A stretch of 64,000 nt of DNA from an uncultured Acidimicrobiaceae bacterium (GTDB taxonomy: Bacteria; Actinomycetota; Acidimicrobiia; Spongiisociales; SHLN01): positions 1 to 64,000 of the forward strand of contig CAMYMH010000002.1 of assembly GCA_947259275.1 (NCBI GenBank), given 5' to 3'. Positions within the stretch are counted from its first letter, which is position 1, and each line of letters starts with the position of its first letter. Below the pieces are notes generated by a model that saw only the letters and a program-made list of their open reading frames with translations, was not told the origin of the DNA and ran no database searches. Positions 39,476 through 49,682 of this stretch are shown piece by piece. A program made the translations under genes and the position numbers.

Positions 39476-40453
39476 ATGGCAACCAGGGCGGCGACCGAGC
39501 ACCTTCCCTTCGGCGAGAAGCGGGATCCTCGTTTCTTCGGCAAGGACATCCTGTCGGTGTCCCAATTCGAACGCGGCGACCTCGAGATTCTGTTCGAGGT
39601 GGCGCACGAGATGGCCGAGATGGTGCATCGGATCGGCACCTTTGACCTTCTCAAGGGCAAGGTGCTGACCAATCTGTTCTATGAGCCTTCCACCCGCACG
39701 TCATCGTCGTTTGTGGCGGCGATCGAGCGTCTCGGCGGCAGCGTGATCCAGATCAACAACGTAACGTTCTCCTCGGTCTCCAAAGGGGAGTCGCTGGTAG
39801 ACACCGTGCGCACCATGGAGCAGTACACAGACGCCATCGTGCTGCGCCATCCCGAACAAGGCTCGGCCGCCGAGGCGGCAGCCGCCACCGAAAAGCCGAT
39901 CATCAACGCCGGTGACGGCGCCGGCGAGCATCCAACCCAGGCGCTACTCGACGCCCACACGATTCGGGAGGAGATGGGCGGCATCGACGGCCTCACCATC
40001 ACGATGGTGGGCGACCTCAAGTACGGGCGGACCGTGCATTCGCTCGCCAAGCTGCTCACCCTGTACGACGTGAGAATCAACTATGTATCACCGGAGATCC
40101 TGCGGATGCCCGAGCTCCTGGTGAAGGAGGTCGACGCGGCCGGGATCGATCAGATCGAGACCGCTGAGCTCGGGTCGGTGCTGCCCGAGACCGATGTGCT
40201 TTACGTCACGCGGATTCAAAAGGAGCGGTTCTCTGATACGTCCGAGTACGAGCAGGTGAAGGATTCCTACGTCATCACCCCCGAGACCATGTTGGGCGCC
40301 AGGCAGAGGATGGCCCTCATGCACCCACTGCCCCGGGTGGGCGAGATCACCACCGCGGTCGATGCCGACCCCCGCGCCGCTTACTTTCGCCAGATGGAGT
40401 ACGGCATGTATACCCGCATGGCGCTGCTGGCGTTGGTGCTGGGAAAGGCGTAG
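39476..40453 (+). CDS. pyrB: aspartate carbamoyltransferase catalytic chain
   Basis: [73 protein letters not shown]. Confidence 0.85.
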   Translation: MATRAATEHLPFGEKRDPRFFGKDILSVSQFERGDLEILFEVAHEMAEMVHRIGTFDLLKGKVLTNLFYEPSTRTSSSFVAAIERLGGSVIQINNVTFSSVSKGESLVDTVRTMEQYTDAIVLRHPEQGSAAEAAAATEKPIINAGDGAGEHPTQALLDAHTIREEMGGIDGLTITMVGDLKYGRTVHSLAKLLTLYDVRINYVSPEILRMPELLVKEVDAAGIDQIETAELGSVLPETDVLYVTRIQKERFSDTSEYEQVKDSYVITPETMLGARQRMALMHPLPRVGEITTAVDADPRAAYFRQMEYGMYTRMALLALVLGKA

Positions 40454-40647
40454 TTTCCCTCGGCTCGCGCGGGTGGGTCCGCGCCGTCGAGTATGGATCG
40501 TTACCCGTTACCCGAACCGAAGCCTTCGGTGCGGTTGGCGGTCGCTGGTGGGCGTTGGTGCTCGGCAATGCCTGATCAGTCGCCATTCTCTCCCCCCGGA
40601 CCTCAATCCACGGTCTTCCCCTCCAGAGGTGTCTTTTAGTTCTTCTT

Positions 40648-40800
40648 CCCCGCCCTTGAGGGCGGGGTGGCTCCGACGAAGGAGGAGGCGGGGTGGGGGA
40701 GGCAGTGAACCCTGTTGGTTGCCGCGGTTGCTTGCCTGGGGCCTCCCCCCATCCGTCCTCGTCGCTGCGCTCCTCGGCCACCTTCCCCTCGAGGGGAAGG
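40648..40800. repeat. intergenic palindromic repeat region
   Basis: CCCCGCCC-ttga-GGGCGGGG (40648-40667) and perfect palindrome CCTTCCCCTCGAGGGGAAGG (40781-40800). Confidence 0.6.
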
Positions 40801-40981
40801 AAGAAGGGGTGGCTCACTTTTTTGGTGATGTGCGCATGGCGCCGGTTTCTCAGGTGGGGTATGGACGAGAGAGCGATCCTTGTTTCCGCACCCGTGGATC
40901 CAGACCGGAGGAGCGAGTTCAGCGGAGCCGGGAGGGGGGGTCGGCGGTCGTTAGTTGGTGGTGGGCGGTGGGCTCGCGAGA

Positions 40982-41236
40982 TCACCGGATCTTCACCGCG
41001 ATGCATCCGCCTCCAAGCGAAGAGCAGACCTTGTGGAGGCCTTCGCTCCCGATGGGAAGACGAATGGTGCCTTCGATGATCTCTACGGCCTGGCAGAACC
41101 TGTCGCCGGGTTGCGGCGGACCCCACTGCCGGTCAAAACCGGCAGATGCGATGTGTTCCCAGTCGAAGATGCTCCATCTGTAGAGGTCAAGGCAGGCGCG
41201 GTAATTCTGCCACTCGAACTGAGGCCCCGCGATCAC
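40982..41236 (-). CDS. small orphan ORF, possible gene remnant
   Basis: non-random composition GPQFEWQNYRACLDLYRWSIFDWEHIASAGFDRQWGPPQPGDRF; in-frame similarity-like extension upstream. Confidence 0.3.
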   Translation of the reverse strand: MIAGPQFEWQNYRACLDLYRWSIFDWEHIASAGFDRQWGPPQPGDRFCQAVEIIEGTIRLPIGSEGLHKVCSSLGGGCIAVKIR

Positions 41237-41317
41237 CAGGTCAGGGCCCGGTGGCGTGATCCGCCAACGCGCTGAGCAACTCTTCGGGTCGCCGGCGGGC
41301 GGTGGGCGGTTGGCCCC

Positions 41318-44050
41318 CTAGATGTGCCCGGCCACCGGGAGCCAGTGGGGCTCGCCGAACTCGAGGGTGACGTCGCCCGGCCCGGTTGTGTTGGAGTTGC
41401 GGAGGAACACCAGGCCGTCGGAGGGTCGGAACACTCCAACCGTGTCCACCTTGTCGGCATCCCAGTCGCCGACCATGAAACGGTCGCTCGGCAGACCGAA
41501 GAAGAGGGTCCCGCTTGTCTCGGCCACGCCGGACGGGTCGGTCGGAGTCTCGCTGGTGTAGTACACGAACCCGCTCGAAGGACGGTAGAGGAACACGCGG
41601 TCGCTCCCGTCGCCGTCGGCATCCCCACCGAAGGCGATATCACCCGGTACCCCGAAGAAGAATTCCCTATCTGCGACGCTGGTGGCGTTGACGTTGGTGA
41701 GGAACATCTTGCCTCCCCGGCGGATGCCGAGGGTGTCGGTGCCGTCGCCGTCCCAGTCGCCGACCAAAACCTGGTCTCCTGGCATCCCGAAGTAGAACGT
41801 GAGTGCCGGGTCGCCGACCCCAACTCCCCCGTCTGACGGGGTCTCGTTGGTCAGATAGGCGAAACCGTCGGAGGGCCGGAACATCCCCGGGGAGTCAACC
41901 CCGTCGCCGTCCCAGTCGCCGAGCAGCGGCACATCACCAGGCACCCCGTAGAAGAAGCTGGTGACCGAGCCATCCTCGTGGCGTAGATGCCAGCGGCCGC
42001 TGGTGGGGTCGAACATGGCGGCCCGGTCTCCCGGCGGGACGGCGGGCGGTTCGCCCGCAGTCTGGATGGAAAGCTGGGGTCCGGCCATGGCATTGCCGGC
42101 GGCATCCACCGCCTCGATGGTGAACAGATAAGTGGTTCCCGGGCTGAGGCCCTCGATGGTCACACTCTGGCCGGGAACTCTCGCCGCCACGCTGTAACCG
42201 GGCTCGTTGATCCGGTAGAGGGCTACCGACGAGTTGTCGCTGGCGCCGCCCCAGGTGAGCGTGACAGTGGTATCGGTTGCCGAGCCGTTGAGGGTCGATC
42301 CGCCGGCCCAGGTCGGGGGAGTGGTGTCGCCGCCGAGCACTCCATCCTGAGCGATATCGAGGGCGGCGTATTCGCCCGGCTGTCCCAGCGTGCCGAGGCC
42401 GTTGCCCCAGTTCCAGCGGGTGTCGTGGCCGTACACGTAGGCGATCGAGCCGGCGTTGTAGGTGGCCAAGGCATCGGCGGCTATTTCGGGCTCCCCGATG
42501 TAGCCGACCGCCTCACCTTCCGGGTAGCACCAGGTGGAAACGCCTCGCGCCTGCATGGGCTCGTCTTCATACCGCATCTCGGATGACACCACGTCCTTGC
42601 CAAACGTAGCCTTGAGCATTTTGAGGATCCCCTCAGCCTCTTCGGCGACGATGCAGTGGCTGGTCTCGGGGGAGAGGAAGTCGACCCATTCGCGATCGGA
42701 GAAGAGGAGCCAGCTCGACATGAACCCGCCGGTGTGATACGTCATGAGCTTGCTAGAACCGGTCGAGCGAATGCCGTCGACGATGGCCTCCCAGGTGGGC
42801 TCGGTGGCCGCTTCGGTCTCGGGTGTCCACCAGTCCCCGCCCATTACCCAGGCCTCGAGGGCCGGGTGGTCCTTCCAGCGGTTGGCCAAGGTTTGACCAT
42901 AGGCAAAACCGTTGGTTTCGTCGATCGGGGCCGGGTCGAGGAACCCGTGCCACTTGGCGCTGGGGCGGTCGCCAACCCAATCGGCCGCCCACGCCACCAC
43001 CATGTTGATCTTGAGGTTGTGAGCGGCGGCAGCGTCGAAAATGTGGTCCATGTGCTCGAGATAAGCCGGGTTGGGGTTATCGAAGCTCTCAAAGGCATGG
43101 CCGTGCGGGTTCTGGGCCTCGAGCCCGCACGCCGTGGCCGGGTTGCACTGCCACACAGTGGGAACCAGGTTCACCCACAGGCCCTCGTACCCGCTGTCCT
43201 CGAGATAGGTGAAGTAGGCCGCGATCTCGGCGTCGCTTGCCTTGAGCGGAATCGCCCACGCCGAGTCGTATACCTTCATCGGTGCCCGCACCGTGATGAC
43301 CACTTGTCCGCGCCGCACCACCGAACCATCGAAGACTTCGTATTCGAACACGTAGTCGCCGGGGGTGAGCCCGCCGGTATCGAAGAGCCCCGAGGAGCAG
43401 GTGGGATCGACCCAGGCCCGGCCACGGACCGCCGGACTGCCGGCGATCGGTGATATCGAGCACTGGAACGAGGCGAGGTCGTCGATCACGGGTTCCCAAC
43501 TAGGGACCGAGCCGACCACAGCCTGGAGGCTGACGTCCCGGAAACGACCCATGACGTTGAACTCGGCGATCGTGGTCCAGCCGCCCCGGCCGGCAGCCTC
43601 GCTGAGGGCTACGAACGTGAGATAGCGGCCGTAGGTAGCGGGGAAGGTGATCGCGTGCTCGAGGTCATCGTCGGGGAAGGTGCCGGTGATGACCGGGCTC
43701 AGTGTCGACCAGTGAACTGGCTCTTCGCTGACGTAGAACGCCCAGTCGCCCACCCGTCCGTTTGGGACTCCGACGCCGTCGGGCCGGCCCTGGTACCGGA
43801 AGCCTTCTACCTCGGCATTGGCAAGCAGGTCGATCTCCATGAAGTGCGGATGCGGTGACTGAGTGAAAGTGGTGTGCCAGAACGTGTCCGGGTCACCGTC
43901 AATGGCAGACCGGCCTGAGTGGAAGGTCTGATTCTCGGCCGAATCGACGGTCACGGACCAGAATTGCCGATCGAGGTCGGGGGCGTTCGAGGAGGCAGTG
44001 GCCGGGGCTGCGACCAGGAGGGCGGCCAATACGCTGAGCGCGATACTCAT
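41318..44050 (-). CDS. large secreted protein: F5/8C-like domain, glycoside-hydrolase-like barrel, Fn3-like domain, C-terminal FG-GAP-like repeats
   Basis: signal MSIALSVLAALLVAAPATAS; RSAIDGDPDTFWHTTFTQSPHPHFMEIDL; repeated VLLGDWDGDG(V/T)D units at C-terminus. Confidence 0.75.
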   Translation of the reverse strand: MSIALSVLAALLVAAPATASSNAPDLDRQFWSVTVDSAENQTFHSGRSAIDGDPDTFWHTTFTQSPHPHFMEIDLLANAEVEGFRYQGRPDGVGVPNGRVGDWAFYVSEEPVHWSTLSPVITGTFPDDDLEHAITFPATYGRYLTFVALSEAAGRGGWTTIAEFNVMGRFRDVSLQAVVGSVPSWEPVIDDLASFQCSISPIAGSPAVRGRAWVDPTCSSGLFDTGGLTPGDYVFEYEVFDGSVVRRGQVVITVRAPMKVYDSAWAIPLKASDAEIAAYFTYLEDSGYEGLWVNLVPTVWQCNPATACGLEAQNPHGHAFESFDNPNPAYLEHMDHIFDAAAAHNLKINMVVAWAADWVGDRPSAKWHGFLDPAPIDETNGFAYGQTLANRWKDHPALEAWVMGGDWWTPETEAATEPTWEAIVDGIRSTGSSKLMTYHTGGFMSSWLLFSDREWVDFLSPETSHCIVAEEAEGILKMLKATFGKDVVSSEMRYEDEPMQARGVSTWCYPEGEAVGYIGEPEIAADALATYNAGSIAYVYGHDTRWNWGNGLGTLGQPGEYAALDIAQDGVLGGDTTPPTWAGGSTLNGSATDTTVTLTWGGASDNSSVALYRINEPGYSVAARVPGQSVTIEGLSPGTTYLFTIEAVDAAGNAMAGPQLSIQTAGEPPAVPPGDRAAMFDPTSGRWHLRHEDGSVTSFFYGVPGDVPLLGDWDGDGVDSPGMFRPSDGFAYLTNETPSDGGVGVGDPALTFYFGMPGDQVLVGDWDGDGTDTLGIRRGGKMFLTNVNATSVADREFFFGVPGDIAFGGDADGDGSDRVFLYRPSSGFVYYTSETPTDPSGVAETSGTLFFGLPSDRFMVGDWDADKVDTVGVFRPSDGLVFLRNSNTTGPGDVTLEFGEPHWLPVAGHI

Positions 44051-44281
44051 TCGGATCGGGCGTGCCCCTGGGGTGCCCGTCGTCCAGTGAATCCCAATTC
44101 CCACGTAGCCAGCCCTCAGAGTCTCGCTGGTTTCTTTCTGCCAATCAACATACTCGCTTTTCGTACGAATCTCACGGAGAGTGGTCAACTGGAGGGATTG
44201 TCATCGCAAGGGCCAGCTTCCGGGGGACCCTGGAACCTGTCCACGGGACGAACGCCTCCCGGCTATCTAAAGTCCCCCTCG

Positions 44282-45562
44282 ATGCGCGCACGATGGGCAA
44301 TGGCACTCGTTCTGGTTGGCTTGGTGCTCATGCAGGCCGGGCCCGTCTTCGCGCAGGATGAGGGCCCGTCCATTGTGGGGGTTCTCGAGTCGGTGGAGAA
44401 TGAGCTCCGCGAGCCCGTCCCGGGGGTGACCATTATCGCCAGCCTCGACGGCACCGTGGCGGGATCAGCCGTATCGGCCGAGGACGGCAGTTGGGTGATC
44501 TCGGTGCCGGGACCCGGCACGTACGAGGTGGAGCTCGACGTCGGGACCCTCCCAGGCGGCGTGGCCCTCACCGACCCCGACCGACCCGTGCTCGACAATG
44601 TTCGCGTGCGGGAGGGCCAAGCGAAGACAGTCCGCTTTCAGCTCGGACCGGGAATCTCGGCCCAGGTGGGAGATCTAGACCGGTTCCTGGACCTGTTGGT
44701 GATCGGCCTGAAATTCGGCGCCATCATCGCCCTCGCTTCGATCGGATTGTCACTCGTGTTCGGAGTCACTCAACTCGTCAACTTCGCCCACGGGGAGCTG
44801 ATCACGCTGGGGGCGGTACTGGCATTCTTCTTCAATGCCTCACCTCTCGGGCCGCAATGGCCGCTGGTGTTCGCCGCTATCCCCGCGTTGGCGCTGGCCG
44901 CCGCCTTCGGGTGGGCACAAGAGAGAGGGCTGTGGCGGCCACTACGCCGACGGGGCACCGGGCTCATTGCCATGCTGGTCATCTCGATCGGCCTCTCCCT
45001 CTTCCTCCGCCACGTCATCCTGTGGCTCTACGACGGTCTTCCTCGGTCCTACTCCGACTACGCGATTCAACGGGAGTGGAGCGTCGGACCCCTCGACATC
45101 GTGCCAAAGAACCTGGTCATCATCTTGTCCGCCCTCGTGATCCTGGGGGCGGTTGGCCTCTTCCTGCAGCGGACCAAGACGGGAACCGCGATGCGAGCGG
45201 TTTCCGACAACGTCGACCTTGCCGAGTCTTCCGGGATCGATGTCGAACACATCATCCTGATCACGTGGATTGTTGGAACTGTTTTGGCCGCCCTCGGCGG
45301 CATCTTCTTTGGAGTGACCGAGGGCGTGCAGTGGGACATGGGGTTTCGGCTGCTGCTCTTCGTCTTTGCGGCGGTTGTGCTGGGCGGGCTGGGAACGGCC
45401 TACGGTGCGATGTTGGGGGCTTTCATCATCGGGCTTGCCTCCGAGGTCAGTACCTTCTGGTTCGACGTCCAATACAAGAACGTCATCGCCTACGGCCTCC
45501 TCGTCGTCATGCTCCTGTTGCGCCCCCAGGGCCTCTTGGGCCAGAGGGAGCGCATCGGATGA
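44282..45562 (+). CDS. LIV-type ABC permease (LivH family) with N-terminal signal and carboxypeptidase-regulatory-like beta domain
   Basis: MRARWAMALVLVGLVLMQAGPVFAQDEG..., then FGAIIALASIGLSLVFGVTQLVNFAHGELITLGA. Confidence 0.85.
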   Translation: MRARWAMALVLVGLVLMQAGPVFAQDEGPSIVGVLESVENELREPVPGVTIIASLDGTVAGSAVSAEDGSWVISVPGPGTYEVELDVGTLPGGVALTDPDRPVLDNVRVREGQAKTVRFQLGPGISAQVGDLDRFLDLLVIGLKFGAIIALASIGLSLVFGVTQLVNFAHGELITLGAVLAFFFNASPLGPQWPLVFAAIPALALAAAFGWAQERGLWRPLRRRGTGLIAMLVISIGLSLFLRHVILWLYDGLPRSYSDYAIQREWSVGPLDIVPKNLVIILSALVILGAVGLFLQRTKTGTAMRAVSDNVDLAESSGIDVEHIILITWIVGTVLAALGGIFFGVTEGVQWDMGFRLLLFVFAAVVLGGLGTAYGAMLGAFIIGLASEVSTFWFDVQYKNVIAYGLLVVMLLLRPQGLLGQRERIG

Positions 45563-46545
45563 TTCAGTGGGACAACATCCTCATCGATGCCGGGCGGGCG
45601 GCCATCGGAATCCCCGCCGCCGCCTATGCGATGAGTGCGCTCGGCCTCAACCTGCAATTCGGCTATACCGGACTTCTCAATTTCGGCCATGTGGCTTTCA
45701 TGCTGGTCGGCGCCTACGGAACCGCTATCACCGTCGACCTGGGTGGATCGCTGTGGCTGGGTATCCCCGTCGGGATCGCTCTGGCTGCCCTTCTCGGGCT
45801 CCTGCTCGGATTCCCGACCTTGCGGCTCCGTACCGATTACCTGGCGATCGTCACCATTGCCGCCGGCGAGATTCTTCGCCTGATCGTTCGCTCGAGCGGG
45901 GCCGAGCCCCTCACGAACGGGGTGTTCGGCATTCAAGCCTTCGCCGACGAATTCTTCGACCTCAACCCGATCGTCGACGGCCGCTATGGAATCGGCCGGT
46001 TTCGCTTTGACGAGCGGACGTTGTGGGTGCTCATCGCCGCCTGGGCACTGGTGGCGCTCGGCACATGGATCATCTGGAAACTCACCCGCAGCCCATGGGG
46101 CCGGGTGATCAGATCGATTCGCGAGGATGAGGACGCCGCCCGGTCACTCGGCAAGAACGTCTTCTGGTACAAACTGCAGAGTCTGATGATCGGAGGGGCG
46201 TACGGGGCGCTGGCCGGCATTATCCTCGCCGTCGACCAGCAAAACGTCAGCGCCGACTTCTTCATCCCCCTCCTGACGTTCTACGCCTACACCATCGTGA
46301 TCCTGGGCGGGCCCGGAACGGTGTTCGGGCCCATATTGGGCTCGATCCTGTTTTGGTTCCTGTTTGAGCTGTTCGATGAGTTCCTGTTCGATGCTGTGGC
46401 GGCCGGCTGGTTTGGCGACGTCATCGAGACGACCGATGTTGGGGCCATTCGTTTCGCCGCGGTCGGCGTGGGCCTGATGCTGCTGATGGCATTTCGGCCG
46501 CAAGGCATCTTCGGGAAGCGGGAGGAAGTGTTGCTCGATGTATGA
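45559..46545 (+). CDS. LIV-type ABC permease (LivM family)
   Basis: MIQWDNILIDAGRAAIGIPAAAYAMSALGLNLQFGYTGLLNFGHVAFMLVGAYG; ATGA overlap with previous gene. Confidence 0.9.
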   Translation: MIQWDNILIDAGRAAIGIPAAAYAMSALGLNLQFGYTGLLNFGHVAFMLVGAYGTAITVDLGGSLWLGIPVGIALAALLGLLLGFPTLRLRTDYLAIVTIAAGEILRLIVRSSGAEPLTNGVFGIQAFADEFFDLNPIVDGRYGIGRFRFDERTLWVLIAAWALVALGTWIIWKLTRSPWGRVIRSIREDEDAARSLGKNVFWYKLQSLMIGGAYGALAGIILAVDQQNVSADFFIPLLTFYAYTIVILGGPGTVFGPILGSILFWFLFELFDEFLFDAVAAGWFGDVIETTDVGAIRFAAVGVGLMLLMAFRPQGIFGKREEVLLDV

Positions 46546-47356
46546 CGCATTGGCCTCGACCGCGCACGAGCCCGGTGTCCCCAAACCGGACCCCATCATG
46601 GTGGCATCGGGCCTGCAGCGATCGTTCGGAGGGCTGCACGCGGTCGATCTCGAGAGTCTGGAAATCCAGCGTCACACGATCACGTCACTCATCGGTCCAA
46701 ACGGCGCCGGCAAGACCACCCTTTTCAACCTCCTCTCCGGATTCGACAAGCCCGATGCCGGTGAGTGGCATCTGAATGGCGGTCCGCTCGTGGGTATACC
46801 GGCCTTCCAGGTGGCTCGCCAGGGCATGATCCGGACCTTTCAGCTGACCCGGTCGCTCGCCCGGCTGACCGTACGAGAAAACGTGATGCTGGCAGCGACC
46901 AACCAGCCTGGTGAACGTTTCTGGCACGCCTTGTTCGGTAAGTGGCGGGACATCGAGGAAGCCAACCGGGAGAAGGCCAGACCGCTCATCGAGAGGTTTG
47001 GGCTCGACCACATGGCCGACGAATACGCCGGGACGCTGTCGGGAGGCCAACGCAAGCTCCTGGAGATGGCTCGCGCTCTCATGGTGGAACCCGAGCTCAT
47101 TCTGTTGGATGAGCCCACCGCCGGAGTCAACCCGGCCCTGACCCAGGAACTGCTCGAGCACATCATCGCCCTTCGTGATATCGGCATGACGGTGATCTTC
47201 ATCGAGCACGACATGGACGCGGTCCAAAATATCAGTGACTGGGTCGTCTGCATGGCCCAGGGCCGGATCATCGCCGAAGGTCCTCCGGCCGACGTTGCTG
47301 CCAACCCGGCTGTGATCGACGCCTACCTGGGGCACCACCATGGAGAGGTACCGTGA
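46538..47356 (+). CDS. LIV-type ABC ATPase (LivG family)
   Basis: GPNGAGKTTLFNLLSGF; LSGGQRKLLEMARALM; LLDEPTAGVNP. Confidence 0.92.
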   Translation: MYDALASTAHEPGVPKPDPIMVASGLQRSFGGLHAVDLESLEIQRHTITSLIGPNGAGKTTLFNLLSGFDKPDAGEWHLNGGPLVGIPAFQVARQGMIRTFQLTRSLARLTVRENVMLAATNQPGERFWHALFGKWRDIEEANREKARPLIERFGLDHMADEYAGTLSGGQRKLLEMARALMVEPELILLDEPTAGVNPALTQELLEHIIALRDIGMTVIFIEHDMDAVQNISDWVVCMAQGRIIAEGPPADVAANPAVIDAYLGHHHGEVP

Positions 47357-48078
47357 GCGCGCTTCTTGTCGCCGACGCCGTGATAGCGGGCTATCTGCCG
47401 GGTGTCGACATCCTCACCGGTGTTTCCCTGGAATTGAACGAAGGGGAGCTGGTCGGGATTATTGGACCGAACGGAGCCGGCAAATCGACGCTCGTCAAGG
47501 CAATCTTCGGGCTCGTGCAAATCCGCTCGGGAGACGTCATCCTCCGAGACGAGCCAATCACAGGTCTGCCTGCGCATGTGCTCGTCGAAAAAGGCGTCGG
47601 ATATGTGCCACAACGGGACAACGTATTCCCCAGCTTGACGGTTGAGGAGAATCTCGAGATGGGTTTGTTCCTGGCTCCCAAGCGGTGGGATGAGCGGTTC
47701 GAACGAGTGACCGGGCTATTTCCCCTGCTGGGTGAACGCGCTGATCAGCGAGCTGGTTTGCTGTCCGGGGGTGAACGTCAGATGCTCGGCATGGGTCGGG
47801 CATTGATGATGGACCCGACGGTGCTGCTGCTCGATGAGCCCTCTGCCGGCCTCTCCCCGGCCAATCAAGACGTAGTTTTCGACCGGGTTCGTCTGATCGC
47901 CGATTCAGGAGTGTCGATCGTGATGGTGGAACAGAACGCCCGCCGCTGCCTTCAGATTTGTGATCGCGGGTACGTTCTCGACCAGGGCCGCAACGCCCAT
48001 GACGGTCCTGGCAATGAGCTCCTACACGACCCCCGCGTGATAGAGCTCTACCTGGGAACGCTGGGCCGCGCCAAATAG
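47353..48078 (+). CDS. LIV-type ABC ATPase (LivF family)
   Basis: [55 protein letters not shown]. Confidence 0.92.
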   Translation: MSALLVADAVIAGYLPGVDILTGVSLELNEGELVGIIGPNGAGKSTLVKAIFGLVQIRSGDVILRDEPITGLPAHVLVEKGVGYVPQRDNVFPSLTVEENLEMGLFLAPKRWDERFERVTGLFPLLGERADQRAGLLSGGERQMLGMGRALMMDPTVLLLDEPSAGLSPANQDVVFDRVRLIADSGVSIVMVEQNARRCLQICDRGYVLDQGRNAHDGPGNELLHDPRVIELYLGTLGRAK

Positions 48079-48136
48079 CCACCGCCATCGAGCGAGCGAG
48101 CACCGTCGTCGGGTGCGCGGTCAAGAGCGGCCAAAT

Positions 48137-48166
48137 GAGTACGGGGCCCCTCGGGGCCCCGTACTC
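48137..48166. terminator. bidirectional terminator-like hairpin between convergent genes
   Basis: GAGTACGGGGCCCC-tc-GGGGCCCCGTACTC, perfect 14-bp stem. Confidence 0.75.
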
Positions 48167-48182
48167 GGAGAAGGCGGCTCGC

Positions 48183-49496
48183 CTAGCCGATGATCTTCTC
48201 GTCGATGTTGGTCGATTCACCGGACTCGTCGAATAAGAACACGTTGTAAACGCCGACCGCCGGCTCGCCGGCATCGACAAAGTCGAGCGCACCGGAGGCG
48301 CCGTCGTAGTCGATGTCATCGCCGGCTGCAACGAGGGCGGTGCATTCGGCGTATGTGAAGCACTTCGTGCCGCCCCGGGTCACGTCGTTGAGAACGGCCT
48401 GAATGGCCACCGGGTCATCGGTGCCGGCTACCTCCGAGGCCAGCACGAGCGCCACGAGACAATCGAACGTATGGGCCGAGAACACGGTGGGCGCATCGGG
48501 AGCGAATGTCGCGAAGCGCTCGCCAAAGGTGGGCTCCCCTCCAGGAGGCGCCACCGACGGAGCCATGACCTTGACGCCATCCATGACCGCCGGGTCGTCC
48601 GGGTCGACGAGTTCGGGGGTGACGTTGTCCCGGTAGCCGTCGGCGCCGTAGATGGCGATGTCGGCCGGGCCAACCCCCGCCTCGATCATCGCCTGGGTCA
48701 ACTGGACGCCTTCGCCGAATGTGATGAGCACCGCGGCATCGACGCCGGCCGCGACAACGCCGGCCACTTCGGCGTCGAAGCTGGTGGCATCGATCGCATA
48801 GGCGATCTCGGCCGCCACCGTAACGCCGCTGTCACCTAGGAACTTCGCCAGGGCATTCTTGAGCCCGACCCCATACTCCTCGTTACGGTAGACGATGGCC
48901 ACGCTGCTGCGGCCGTCCTCGGTGATGACCTCCGCCAGCGCCTCTCCCTGCAGGTTGTCGGGCGGGGCAGTGCGGAAGTAATACCCACCGTCGTCATAAG
49001 TGGTGAAGATTGCACCCGTGTTGGACGGTGAGCACATGGGAACCTGGCTGCCGGTGATCTTGTCGATGACCGACAGCGCCACATTGCTTGAGGCCGGGCC
49101 GATGATGGCATCGACGTCGGCGTTGAGGTGCTGGTCGACCGTTACACCGGCGACCGCTGGATCGGTTCCGGAGTCGCCCGGGAGCAGCTCGACCTGCCCA
49201 CCGGCGGCCGTGATTTCCTCAACGCCCATCTCGAGAGGCTTGATGAGGGCATCGACGATCACCGCCAGCGCACCGGTTTGGGGTAACACGTAGCCAATCT
49301 TCAAGACGCCGTCGGTGGTCGGGGGCGGTTCCGTCGTCGTGGTGGCCGGGGCCGCCGTCGTGGTGGTCGCCGCAACCGTCGTCGTCGTGGTGGCCGCCGG
49401 CCCGGCGGTTGTGTCGCTGGAATCGTCGTCGCCACAGGCGGTTGCGACCAGGGCAAACGCGAGCAGCACGGCGAATAGCTTCAATCTTTTATTCAT
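48183..49496 (-). CDS. LIV-type ABC transporter substrate-binding lipoprotein
   Basis: MNKRLKLFAVLLAFALVATACGDDD, Thr-rich linker, GVLKIGYVLPQTGALA periplasmic binding domain. Confidence 0.9.
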   Translation of the reverse strand: MNKRLKLFAVLLAFALVATACGDDDSSDTTAGPAATTTTTVAATTTTAAPATTTTEPPPTTDGVLKIGYVLPQTGALAVIVDALIKPLEMGVEEITAAGGQVELLPGDSGTDPAVAGVTVDQHLNADVDAIIGPASSNVALSVIDKITGSQVPMCSPSNTGAIFTTYDDGGYYFRTAPPDNLQGEALAEVITEDGRSSVAIVYRNEEYGVGLKNALAKFLGDSGVTVAAEIAYAIDATSFDAEVAGVVAAGVDAAVLITFGEGVQLTQAMIEAGVGPADIAIYGADGYRDNVTPELVDPDDPAVMDGVKVMAPSVAPPGGEPTFGERFATFAPDAPTVFSAHTFDCLVALVLASEVAGTDDPVAIQAVLNDVTRGGTKCFTYAECTALVAAGDDIDYDGASGALDFVDAGEPAVGVYNVFLFDESGESTNIDEKIIG

Positions 49497-49682
49497 GAGG
49501 GGTCTCCTGTGTTGTTCCGGTGCTCCGGAGGGGCGGCATACTAGAAGGGTCGAGGTCTTTTCGCATCTGAAGACCTCCAAATCTCGGCGGGTCGCATCCG
49601 CCGTCCCAGACGTTCGAGAGCTTGGCACTGTCCGGTCGCCCGACCCGCCGGCGCCCACATCGGTAGTCTGCGGCGCACTGCC

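Noticed and set aside
43919-44281. N-terminal extension of the LivH ORF to 43919
   Set aside because: Overlaps the divergent gene and lacks protein-like sequence; the signal peptide start at 44282 is more plausible.
44491-46545. 684 aa ORF spanning livH 3' half and livM
   Set aside because: Only the part from 45559 is genuine LivM; the first ~356 codons are an out-of-frame reading of livH.
49315-49440. gtcgtcgtggtg-type microsatellite
   Set aside because: Encodes the Thr/Ala linker of the SBP lipoprotein, a common feature in actinobacterial lipoproteins.
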